From Bacteroidales bacterium (GTDB taxonomy: Bacteria > Bacteroidota > Bacteroidia > Bacteroidales > UBA12170), in contig JADGDY010000007.1 of the NCBI GenBank assembly GCA_016744655.1, positions 1 through 64,000 on the forward strand: a stretch of DNA of 64,000 nucleotides, read 5' to 3'. Each line of letters opens with the position of its first letter. The stretch's first letter is position 1. The translations under genes and the position numbers were made by a program. Under the pieces are notes generated by a model. It was given only the letters and a program-made list of their open reading frames with translations, was not told where the DNA came from and did not search any database. Below, piece by piece: positions 53,217 to 61,322 of this stretch.

Positions 53217-53993
53217 TTATTTGTTAAGCTTCCTTAATTTATCTTTTCTATAAAGCTCTTTTAATTTGGCATATTTTAAATAGGTTCCAAGAGCATTAAT
53301 TCGGCAGATAGTCAGGCCTTCCCAACTATCTAAAAAGCCCATATTCTTTATATAATCTCTACAAAACTTAATATATGGCGAGCAATATAATTTAAGGGAA
53401 TTCACCTTCTTACCCTCCTCAAAAAGGGTCTGTGCTGCAATGGTGGAGAATTTATTAGTCTGAGCCAAATGGTCTTCCAAAGAATAAAAAGAATAATGTA
53501 GCAAATCACCCTTTAAATGCTTCACCTTACTATCAGAAGTTAATATCAATTCATCGTGGGGATTTCTTCCGCCCCATTGCCCTAATTCCTTTTTCCAGAG
53601 TCTGGTTTTTATATCTGGGTACCAACCTGAATGCTTAATCCATCTGCCATTATAATAAGAGAGTCGATTAAATTTATAAGCATCAAACTTTGGGTTTTCT
53701 TTCACTTCCAAAATCGATTTGTTTAATCGCTCATCAACACGTTCATCGGCATCTAAAGATAAAACCCAATCGTATTTAGCTTCTTTCAGTACATTATTTT
53801 TCTGCTCTACATATCCATCAAAAGCATGTTGAACAAAACGCACTTCATGAGCTTTGCAAATAGCTTCAGTTTTATCGGTAGAAAAGCTATCTAATACAAC
53901 AATTTCATCTGCCACTTCTTTAGCCGATTCAATACAAGCACCTATGTTTTGTTCCTCATTATAGGTTATGATAAGGACTGAAAGTTTAATCAT
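53217..53993 (-). CDS. Family 2 glycosyltransferase (WaaE/KdtX-like)
   Basis: The GT-A start is SVLIITYNEEQNIGACIESAKEVADEIVVLDSFSTDKTE, with the DxD-like site LSLDADERVD near 85. HSGWYPDIKTRLWKK and RNPHDELI are typical of the bacterial WaaE/beta-1,4-glucosyltransferase group that adds sugar to lipopolysaccharide core. 258 residues, cytoplasmic face. A -7 box lies at 54008-54015. Confidence 0.9.
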   Translation of the reverse strand: MIKLSVLIITYNEEQNIGACIESAKEVADEIVVLDSFSTDKTEAICKAHEVRFVQHAFDGYVEQKNNVLKEAKYDWVLSLDADERVDERLNKSILEVKENPKFDAYKFNRLSYYNGRWIKHSGWYPDIKTRLWKKELGQWGGRNPHDELILTSDSKVKHLKGDLLHYSFYSLEDHLAQTNKFSTIAAQTLFEEGKKVNSLKLYCSPYIKFCRDYIKNMGFLDSWEGLTICRINALGTYLKYAKLKELYRKDKLRKLNK

Positions 53994-54007
53994 TTAGTGA
54001 TTTTTGG

Positions 54008-54015
54008 CAAAGATA
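54008..54015 (-). promoter_or_regulatory. -7 box for the glycosyltransferase gene (minus strand TATCTTTG)
   Basis: Exact match on the minus strand, 14 bases before the ATG at 53993. Confidence 0.5.
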
Positions 54016-54130
54016 GTAATTTGAAGCTTTATGATATCAACTGAAATAAGGCTTATTTCTACAATATAAAATCTGTGTTAAGTTCAGATTTTTTAAGACT
54101 TTATTCGTTCATGAATTTAAAGGATTAGCC

Positions 54131-54138
54131 TACATTTG
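54131..54138 (+). promoter_or_regulatory. -7 box for the PHP phosphatase gene (TACATTTG)
   Basis: Exact TAnnTTTG match 16 bases before the ATG at 54155. Confidence 0.5.
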
Positions 54139-54154
54139 CAGAAAATATAAGAGC

Positions 54155-55000
54155 ATGATATATTCCAATTTCCATACCCATAGTTTATACTCCGATGGCA
54201 AAGCCGAAATGAAAGAATATTGTAATAAAGCTATTGAATTGGGATTCCATTCATTAGGTTTTTCTGATCATGCTCCTGTAAAATTAGACAATTCATTTTC
54301 TATCCCTTTTGAGAAGCTTACAGAATACTTTCAGGAAGTGAAATTGATGAAGGAAACTTATCAAGGAAAGCTGAATATTTTCACATCATTAGAAGCCGAT
54401 TTTATTCCAGAAGTATCCTACGATTTCGATTTCTTCAGGAATCAAGCTGATATGGATTATATGATAGGAAGTATACATTTGGTTTATAATAAAACCAATG
54501 AGAGAATGTGGTTTATAGATGGTGGCGATCAGCAAGTTTGGGACAAAGGATTAACAGAGATCTTTGATGGGGATATTAAAAAAGGTGTTCAATGTTTCTA
54601 TGAACAAAACATGCAAATGATTGAAGAACAAAATCCTGAAGTTGTAGGTCATTTGGATAAAATTAAAATGCACAATAAAGAGCGTCTGTTTAGCACCAAC
54701 GATAAATGGTATACTGATTTAGTTGAGGCTTGTTTAACGAGTATGAAAAAATATGATGCCATTCTTGAAGTTAATACTAGAGGTTTATACAAAGGTCGTT
54801 GTAAAGAATTGTTTCCTTCACCAGAAATTGCTCTAATGGCGCAAAAAATGGGGATTCCAATACTTTTAAGCTCCGATGCTCATCATCCTGACGAACTCAA
54901 TGGTGCTTATGATTCTGTTATTGATACTTTAAAAGCCACTGGAATTAAAGAATTGGTTGAGTATAGCCATACTGGTTGGAAATCAAATATATTGGTATAG
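54155..55000 (+). CDS. PHP-domain histidinol-phosphatase-like protein
   Basis: The PHP metal motifs are FHTHSLYSDG (His7, His9), LGFSDHAPV, SLEADFI, IGSIH, VGHLDKIKMHN and SSDAHHPDEL. Together they give the nine-ligand trinuclear site of HisK/HisJ-type phosphatases. 281 residues. The family hydrolyses L-histidinol phosphate in histidine synthesis, but no other his gene is in the window and promiscuous members exist. Confidence 0.85.
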   Translation: MIYSNFHTHSLYSDGKAEMKEYCNKAIELGFHSLGFSDHAPVKLDNSFSIPFEKLTEYFQEVKLMKETYQGKLNIFTSLEADFIPEVSYDFDFFRNQADMDYMIGSIHLVYNKTNERMWFIDGGDQQVWDKGLTEIFDGDIKKGVQCFYEQNMQMIEEQNPEVVGHLDKIKMHNKERLFSTNDKWYTDLVEACLTSMKKYDAILEVNTRGLYKGRCKELFPSPEIALMAQKMGIPILLSSDAHHPDELNGAYDSVIDTLKATGIKELVEYSHTGWKSNILV

Positions 55001-55083
55001 TTATTAGACTTCCTATACTCAGTAACAACAATTTCTAATATTCAAAAATAAAAAGGCAATTATAAGCACTGTCTTAATTCTTT

Positions 55084-55091
55084 TATATTTG
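55084..55091 (+). promoter_or_regulatory. -7 box for the M14-Trx-TPR operon (TATATTTG)
   Basis: Exact match 20 bases before ATG 55112, first gene of three closely spaced genes. Confidence 0.55.
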
Positions 55092-55111
55092 CAATAAACA
55101 AAACAATATAC

Positions 55112-56272
55112 ATGTCACTTATAAAAATCAGTTCGGCTTTCGATAGTGGAAGCATCGAAGTTATAGAAGCACAAGACCCTCAAAATATACAGTTAAATTT
55201 AAGAAACGATACCAATGCTGAATTTAAGCAGTGGTTTTATTTTAGAATTCAGGAAGTTCAGGGGATGGATTTAAAAATAGACATCCTCAATGCCTCAGAA
55301 GCTAGTTATCCAGAAGGTTGGGAAGATTATCAGGCAGTGGTTTCATATGATAGAATCACTTGGTTTCGAGTGCCTACTTCTTATGATGGCAAAAAGCTGA
55401 CTATTGAGTTTATGCCTGAGTTTAATAGTATGTTTGTGGCTTATTTTGCACCTTATACTCACGATCAGCATTTAAACCTAATCAGCTCTGTACAGATGAT
55501 GCCTTATGCTTTTGTGGAGCACATTGGCAAAACTGTAGAAGGTAGAGATATCGACATGATTGTGTTAGGAGATGACAATGATGAAACCAAAAAGAAAGTC
55601 TGGATGATTGCTCGTCAGCACCCTGGTGAAAGCATGGCAGAATGGTTTGCTGAAGGATTTTTAGAGCGCATGCTAGATTCTAATGATGCCTTAGTTCGTC
55701 AGTTATTAGACGAAGCCGTATTCTATATTATTCCGAATGTAAACCCTGATGGAAGTATTGCTGGAAATTTGAGAGCCAATGCTGCAGGAGAAAACCTAAA
55801 TCGAGCTTGGGGAAATCCAGATGAAAAAACCATGCCTGAAGTTTATCATATCCTTCAAAACATGGAATGGACAGGAGTTGATTTAATGCTCGATATTCAT
55901 GGTGATGAAGGATTGCCATATAACTTTATTTCTTCCATTGAAGGAATTCCAAGTTTCGATGCTTATTTGAAAGATCAACTAGAGACATTCAAAAATACCT
56001 GGATGGCTGTTAATCCTGATTTTCAAGATGAGCATGCTTATCCTATTAATGAACCTGGAAAAGCTAATCTTAACATTTGCTCCAAAGCTATTGGTGAGAA
56101 GTTCAAATGCCTTTCTTTAACATTAGAAATGCCATTTAAAGATAATGCAGATTTCCCAGATCCAATTTTTGGATGGAGTCCAGAGCGTTCTAAAAACCTT
56201 GGTGCGAGCATTCTTCACCCTATTGCTGCAGTATTACCTAAGATTATAAAAAAAGAAGAACCTAAACAATAG
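55112..56272 (+). CDS. M14-family zinc carboxypeptidase (cytosolic carboxypeptidase-like)
   Basis: An N-terminal beta domain (about 1-115, with FKQWFYFRIQEVQG) precedes the M14 catalytic domain, the arrangement of cytosolic carboxypeptidase (CCP) enzymes. Zinc ligands are His170 and Glu173 (RQHPGES) and His263 (LDIHGDEG). The catalytic Glu339 is in TLEMPF. NVNPDGSIAGNLRANAAGENLNR is conserved. No signal peptide is present, so it is cytoplasmic. Bacterial CCP-like enzymes are often of unknown substrate. It is two bases from the next gene. Confidence 0.92.
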   Translation: MSLIKISSAFDSGSIEVIEAQDPQNIQLNLRNDTNAEFKQWFYFRIQEVQGMDLKIDILNASEASYPEGWEDYQAVVSYDRITWFRVPTSYDGKKLTIEFMPEFNSMFVAYFAPYTHDQHLNLISSVQMMPYAFVEHIGKTVEGRDIDMIVLGDDNDETKKKVWMIARQHPGESMAEWFAEGFLERMLDSNDALVRQLLDEAVFYIIPNVNPDGSIAGNLRANAAGENLNRAWGNPDEKTMPEVYHILQNMEWTGVDLMLDIHGDEGLPYNFISSIEGIPSFDAYLKDQLETFKNTWMAVNPDFQDEHAYPINEPGKANLNICSKAIGEKFKCLSLTLEMPFKDNADFPDPIFGWSPERSKNLGASILHPIAAVLPKIIKKEEPKQ

Positions 56273-56274
56273 CA

Positions 56275-56661
56275 ATGAAGACTTGGATAATTGTTTTCAT
56301 CCTCTTTCTTGGTTTCGGAATAAGTGGATTTTCTCAGGATGTTAATTCTGAGAAACCATCCCAAAACGAGAAAGAGTTGATAGTCTTTTCAAATAATGGA
56401 TGTGGAAAATGTTCGGTGGCTCAGAATTACTTTGAAGAACATGAAATGCCATTTACCAAATATGCAGTCAGGGAAAACAGACCTTTGATGTATCAATACA
56501 TCAACAAAAAACCTAGAGACAAAAGTAAGGGTATCGGATACCCAGTTTTGGTTTATGGGGACAGTGTATATTTTAGTATAAGCAATATCAACTCTACTTT
56601 GAAGGAAATTGAAAAAATGATGAAGGCCGATGGTTTAATGAATAAAAAGAACAAAGAGTAA
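56275..56661 (+). CDS. Exported glutaredoxin/thioredoxin-like protein (CGKC)
   Basis: A signal peptide (to GFSQ) is followed by a thioredoxin fold with the redox pair Cys43-Gly-Lys-Cys46 in IVFSNNGCGKCSVAQNYFEEHE. The cis-Pro position is GIGYPVLVYGD. At 128 residues it is close to glutaredoxin size, but location is periplasmic or membrane. It abuts both neighbours (2 and 0 bases), so it is in a tight operon. The partner is unknown. Confidence 0.8.
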   Translation: MKTWIIVFILFLGFGISGFSQDVNSEKPSQNEKELIVFSNNGCGKCSVAQNYFEEHEMPFTKYAVRENRPLMYQYINKKPRDKSKGIGYPVLVYGDSVYFSISNINSTLKEIEKMMKADGLMNKKNKE

Positions 56662-58173
56662 ATGATAAAGAAACTAACATCGTTTGTTTTCTTTTTATTT
56701 CTGTGGACTTTTTCATATTCACAAGATTATCATTACGATTTTAATCAAAATTGTAAATCTGCTTATCAAAATCTTTTATTTCTAGAACTCGATAGTTCCG
56801 CCTATTATATTGAGAAAGAAAAGCTAGTTCATCCTCATAATTTAATTCCGGTTCTGCTTTCTAATTATCAGGATTTTTTAAAAATAGTTTTAGAGGAGGA
56901 TGAAAAACTATTTGAAGAACTCTCCAATGAAAAAAAGAGAAGATTGAGCCTTTGGAAAAAAGGTCCAAAGGAGAGTGCTTGGCATTTATCGGGGCAAGCA
57001 CAAATTAAATTGCAGTGGGCATTTTCTCGGGTTTTATTCGACGAGTATTTCACAGCTGCCACAGAAATCAACAGTGCTTATCATTTATTAGAGGAAAATA
57101 AAAAACTACATCCCGAGTTTTTAGCCGATAATATGGGGATTGGTATTTTACATGCCATGATTGGTATAGTTCCCGACCAGTATCAATGGGCTATGGAGAT
57201 GCTAGGCTTATATGGAACCATAGACCAAGGCTTAGAGGAGATTAGAAAACAGATGGATAAAAATTCTAATCATGGTTTTAGTCAAGAAGCACTGTTTTAC
57301 TACACTTTTGCTCGTCTCAATCTACAAACCGACCCCGCTCGTATTTCTGAATTACTCAACTACTATTCTACAGAACCTTTTGAAAGCTTTTCTCAATCCA
57401 GTCCCCTCCTCCATTTTTCTAAGGCTGTGGTTCTTTTAAAGAAAGATAATAATAAGGCTATAGTACATTTATTAAAAGGACCAGAAGTTTCTAAAACCAG
57501 ATTCTATTATCCAATGTTTCTTTTAGGACAAGCCTATCTTTATCAACTCAATCCAAAATCCGATTCTGTATTATTAAAATATATCGAAACATATCCTGGG
57601 AAAAATTATAAAAAAACTGCCTATCAACGCTTAGCATGGAGCCATTTTATACAAGGGGATACTGCAACGTATTTTAGCTCTATGAGGAGTCTATTAAACG
57701 AAGGAGCAACCTTGTTGGATTCAGATAAGTCTGCACAAAAAGAAGCTAAAGAAGCACAAGAAAACGAGTTGCCACATTTGCAGCTTTTGCGTTGTCGCCT
57801 CCAATTTGATGGGCATTATTATGAAGGAGCTTTAAATGAACTGGCTGATATCAATTCAAGCCTCTTAAATGAAGAGTTACTCTTGGAATACCACTATCGA
57901 AAGGCCAGAGTTTTTCACGAAATGGGAAACTATATTGAAGCTTTCAAATCATATCAAGAAGCTTTGGAAGAAGGAAAAGAAAGCGAAAGGTATTTTGCTG
58001 CAAATTCAGCATTAAAAATGGGTGAAATGGCAGAATATCAAAGACAATACAAAAAAGCCCAAGTTTATTTTGAGCAATGTTTAGAACTAGATTTCTCTGA
58101 ATATAGAAGAGGAATTAGAGCTAAGGCTAAGGCTGGAATTCAGAGGGTAAAAAAAACTGGTGAAGGAATGTAA
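56662..58173 (+). CDS. Exported TPR-repeat protein, function unknown
   Basis: A signal peptide (to FSYSQ) precedes about 480 residues of helical repeats. The C-terminal part is clearly TPR (LLLEYHYRKARVFHEMGNYIEAFKSYQEALEEG, MGEMAEYQRQYKKAQVYFEQCLELD). The middle is less regular, with long coils. It starts immediately after the glutaredoxin-like gene. Its stop lies in the first unit of a decamer repeat element. No function is assigned. Confidence 0.75.
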   Translation: MIKKLTSFVFFLFLWTFSYSQDYHYDFNQNCKSAYQNLLFLELDSSAYYIEKEKLVHPHNLIPVLLSNYQDFLKIVLEEDEKLFEELSNEKKRRLSLWKKGPKESAWHLSGQAQIKLQWAFSRVLFDEYFTAATEINSAYHLLEENKKLHPEFLADNMGIGILHAMIGIVPDQYQWAMEMLGLYGTIDQGLEEIRKQMDKNSNHGFSQEALFYYTFARLNLQTDPARISELLNYYSTEPFESFSQSSPLLHFSKAVVLLKKDNNKAIVHLLKGPEVSKTRFYYPMFLLGQAYLYQLNPKSDSVLLKYIETYPGKNYKKTAYQRLAWSHFIQGDTATYFSSMRSLLNEGATLLDSDKSAQKEAKEAQENELPHLQLLRCRLQFDGHYYEGALNELADINSSLLNEELLLEYHYRKARVFHEMGNYIEAFKSYQEALEEGKESERYFAANSALKMGEMAEYQRQYKKAQVYFEQCLELDFSEYRRGIRAKAKAGIQRVKKTGEGM

Positions 58174-58229
58174 AGAATGGTAAAATATTGTAAAGTTTGG
58201 TAGAATCAATTCAATCATTATTCTTTTAA
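58165..58229 (-). repeat. Second copy of the leader-plus-decamer element, inverted
   Basis: Read on the minus strand from 58229 the order is AAAGAATAATGATTGAATTGATTC, then TCTACCAAAC, TTTACAATAT, TTTACCATTC, TTTACATTCC (58204 down to 58165). This repeats the leader and decamers found at 34714-34856. The element fills the whole gap between the two convergent genes, and touches the stop codons of both. Confidence 0.75.
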
Positions 58230-58633
58230 GAATAAATGGTAGCTAAAACCCTCCTAGCACCTCCATGGTCACGAAATTCACAAAGATAAATTCCTTGCCA
58301 AATCCCTAAAGCTAGACGATAATCCTGGATTGGAATGTTTAGCGAAACTCCTACCAAAGAACTCTTGATATGGGCAGGCATATCATCAGCTCCCTCAAAA
58401 ACATGAACATAATCAGGATCGTTTTCTATCACCATTTTGTTAAAAACAGTCTCAAAATCGACTCTCACACTAGGATCGGCATTTTCATTTATGGTTAGCC
58501 CTGCGGAAGTATGCTTTATAAACAAACTCAAGATCCCCTTCTCTGGCAGTTTTATTTCTCTTTCTATATCGGTAGTAATAAGATGAAATCCCCTAGCTCT
58601 TGGACGTAATTCTATTTCCGTTTGTTGAATCAT
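58226..58633 (-). CDS. YjbQ-family protein (secondary thiamine-phosphate synthase-like)
   Basis: The 135-residue protein has the family phrases GILSLFIKHTSAGLTINENADPSVR, DMPAHIKSSLVGVSL and LALGIWQGIYLCEFRDHGGARRVLATIY. The E. coli homologue can rescue thiE mutants, suggesting minor thiamine-phosphate synthase activity, but the main role is unclear. No signal peptide. Confidence 0.9.
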   Translation of the reverse strand: MIQQTEIELRPRARGFHLITTDIEREIKLPEKGILSLFIKHTSAGLTINENADPSVRVDFETVFNKMVIENDPDYVHVFEGADDMPAHIKSSLVGVSLNIPIQDYRLALGIWQGIYLCEFRDHGGARRVLATIYS

Positions 58634-58754
58634 TTTTTTCGTTTATGTGATGAATACTTAACATTTCACTTCAAGATGCTAAGGTGCATAAATTTAACTA
58701 ATCCTACCGGGTTCCTTCCTGAATCTTACAATTACCTGCCAGATACAGAAATTA

Positions 58755-59819
58755 TTATTCCCCTTCCTCCTCATCTATTATTTGCTGGGCGTCCTCCTCT
58801 GTACCTAGAACTACAGCCATCCACTTAGTATTTTTATTTTGCTCCATCATTACTTTAATGGTCATGGTTAAAGGAACAGATAAAAACATTCCAACTGTAC
58901 CAAGAATAAATCCCCAAAATAATAAGGATGCAAAAACAACAAAAGTAGATAAGCCCATACCCTTGCCCATCATTTTAGGTTCAACCACATTTCCAACTAA
59001 CATATTGGCTACAACGAAAATAATACTGGTCCATAAACCTCCCATAAAACCAAGCTGAATCAATGAAAACAAAACAGCAGGAACTGCAGCAATTATAGAA
59101 CCAATGTTTGGTATATAATTCAATAGGAAGGCAATTAAAGCCCAAATTATTGCATAATCTAACCCTAAAATAGCTAGAGCTATCCATACAATAGCACCAG
59201 TTAAAAGGCTTGTTATTGTTTTAATAGAAAGATAATTTCTGATACTAACACCTATAGTATTTAAATACGAGGTTGAAATATTAGTATTTATTGAAATGGC
59301 CTTTGCTTTAGCTGAAAAGCTGTCTAATTCCAATAATAAAAACAAAACCAAAAAGAATATGGTGAAGGCATTCCCCATTAAGCCACCTAATTGGCCTAAA
59401 GCACCAGCAGTGAAATTCATCACCTTTGAGGGATCAAAAATATCCGTAAGTTTTCCTAAAGAGATATTAATTCCATAGCCCTTTAAATACTCCATTACTG
59501 TAGTCCCCATATCAGTAAGATTTTGCTCATAAACCGAAGCATTTTCAGAAAATGAAGAAAGTGAATTGCTAATCAATTCTCCAAAACCTACAAAGACAAT
59601 AATGATTAATAGAAATACCATTGTGATGGCTAATCCTTGAGGAACTTTTTTCTTCTGAAGCCACAATATGGGTTGAGCAAAAACTATAGATATAAAAAAT
59701 GCCATCAAAAATTGAGTAATAATGGATTCTGCATAAATCATCCCTCCTATCACTATAACAAATGCTGCCATCATCACCATAGATGATGTTGATTTTACTG
59801 GTGCTTTAAATTGATCCAT
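58755..59819 (-). CDS. AI-2E family transporter
   Basis: A 354-residue protein with about eight helices. The central cytoplasmic coil (about 75-125) is followed by NYIPNIGSIIAAVPAVLFSLIQLG and VGNVVEPKMMGKGMGLSTFVVFASLLFWGFILGTVGMFLSVPLT, the conserved pore block of the PerM/AI-2E exporter family. An acidic tail (DAQQIIDEEEGE) ends the chain. The family includes exporters of diverse small molecules and Na+/H+ antiporters; substrate unknown. Confidence 0.9.
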   Translation of the reverse strand: MDQFKAPVKSTSSMVMMAAFVIVIGGMIYAESIITQFLMAFFISIVFAQPILWLQKKKVPQGLAITMVFLLIIIVFVGFGELISNSLSSFSENASVYEQNLTDMGTTVMEYLKGYGINISLGKLTDIFDPSKVMNFTAGALGQLGGLMGNAFTIFFLVLFLLLELDSFSAKAKAISINTNISTSYLNTIGVSIRNYLSIKTITSLLTGAIVWIALAILGLDYAIIWALIAFLLNYIPNIGSIIAAVPAVLFSLIQLGFMGGLWTSIIFVVANMLVGNVVEPKMMGKGMGLSTFVVFASLLFWGFILGTVGMFLSVPLTMTIKVMMEQNKNTKWMAVVLGTEEDAQQIIDEEEGE

Positions 59820-59873
59820 ACTCGTTTTATTTAATGTAATTCTTAGATTTTATTTATCGCTTTATAGTCATTT

Positions 59874-61145
59874 TTAGAAGTCATAATAGAACAGCACCCA
59901 AAAACGACTTGCATTGCCTGATTCATTATCTTTGTTCCAACGTTTACCATAAGCATACTCGAAACCCACCCTTGCTCCTCTTATGATTTCCCAAAAAGCA
60001 TCAAAAGATAAACTCGCGCTATTTTTGTAAGCATCGTCTGCTTGATAATACCTATTAAAAATATTTGCATAACCTAATGATACACTTGATGTAATTCTAT
60101 CGTTATAATCGAAACCATAGGAAACAAATCCACCAAATGAATAAAGGCTCTCATAAAGCCCTTTATTGGGATTATAAACAGCATCCATTCCTGTTCCTGA
60201 AAATGTGGTGATAAAATGTGAAATCGATTTACCATAAGTGGCTTGATAGGAAACCTTCTGCCCTTCGGGTAATTTAAACTGGCCTGACAATGCTCCTCCG
60301 AAACCTAATAAATTAGTAATACTATGTAATTCATCTTTTAATGAAATGGTATTAAAAATTGCGGACAATTGAATATTGCCAAAGTCACCAGATTTCTTGA
60401 TTCTTGCTGTTAAATCTGGTACCAGTTGAATGGTTTCCAAACCCAGAGTATCATATTCCTGATTCGTTAAATCTGGAATGGAATACTCGAAAGCTGCAGC
60501 AAATTCATAATTGCTATTTATCCTTGTGGAATATCTAATTTGCGGATTTCTCAAAATCACACTACCTGTGGGACCATTACCGTCTACTGTTGCTGGCATG
60601 GAAGAAACATTACTAAATAGAGACCAAGTTTGTCCAAATAAGAAACTCCCAATCTGCCCATAGGCATGTCGGATGCGAAACTGACCATTATTTCCATTAA
60701 AGTCCATTTCTAATCTACCGAAGATAACTCTCTTACCAACTTTTCGCTTCACCTCAAAACCAATTCTCGATTCATTAAGACTATTATAGTAATTAGGTTG
60801 CCTGATATTGTCGTCTCCTGTTGAAATAAAGTAGGTGCTGAAATTTTTCTTATTAGGCATTTCAATCATATCGTAAAAAGCAGAAAGTCTAATAGAACCC
60901 AGTATACGTAGCTGCATATTTCCATCTGGAGCCAGTAAATAAAGACCTCTATCATTAGAAATATCCAAAGGACTTGACTCTTCAATAGCCAAGGTATCAG
61001 CTTTGAACTCTTCACTCACTTGGCTCGATGAAATGATTTTTTTTGTAGTGTCGGAATCTTCTATTAATTGTGCTAGCACCACATTCCCAATAAACATGGC
61101 AATGCAAAGAAGTATTAAATTTATTCTTGGTTTTATTTTAAGCAT
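59874..61145 (-). CDS. DcaP-like trimeric porin
   Basis: A signal peptide (to VVLAQL) is followed by a short coil. The 16-strand-type barrel repeats include [63 protein letters not shown], and a C-terminal FYYDF with final Phe. The DcaP/OprP-like start [11 protein letters not shown] and the GQTW loop suggest a DcaP family channel for small carboxylic or phosphate solutes. A -7 box lies at 61162-61169. Confidence 0.78.
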   Translation of the reverse strand: MLKIKPRINLILLCIAMFIGNVVLAQLIEDSDTTKKIISSSQVSEEFKADTLAIEESSPLDISNDRGLYLLAPDGNMQLRILGSIRLSAFYDMIEMPNKKNFSTYFISTGDDNIRQPNYYNSLNESRIGFEVKRKVGKRVIFGRLEMDFNGNNGQFRIRHAYGQIGSFLFGQTWSLFSNVSSMPATVDGNGPTGSVILRNPQIRYSTRINSNYEFAAAFEYSIPDLTNQEYDTLGLETIQLVPDLTARIKKSGDFGNIQLSAIFNTISLKDELHSITNLLGFGGALSGQFKLPEGQKVSYQATYGKSISHFITTFSGTGMDAVYNPNKGLYESLYSFGGFVSYGFDYNDRITSSVSLGYANIFNRYYQADDAYKNSASLSFDAFWEIIRGARVGFEYAYGKRWNKDNESGNASRFWVLFYYDF

Positions 61146-61161
61146 ATAGAAATAGTTAAAG

Positions 61162-61169
61162 CAAAAATA
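61162..61169 (-). promoter_or_regulatory. -7 box for the porin gene (minus strand TATTTTTG)
   Basis: Exact match on the minus strand, 16 bases before the ATG at 61145. Confidence 0.5.
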
Positions 61170-61322
61170 CAGATAATAACACAGATAAAAAACCTCATCA
61201 ACACATCATTACAAATAATAATTTCCAAATTCAACTACCGGTCTCATAGACATGATGATTTGCTATCCAGCATATTTTTTTGTAACTTCACATATCAAAC
61301 CAAGAACAATTATTTGCAATCA

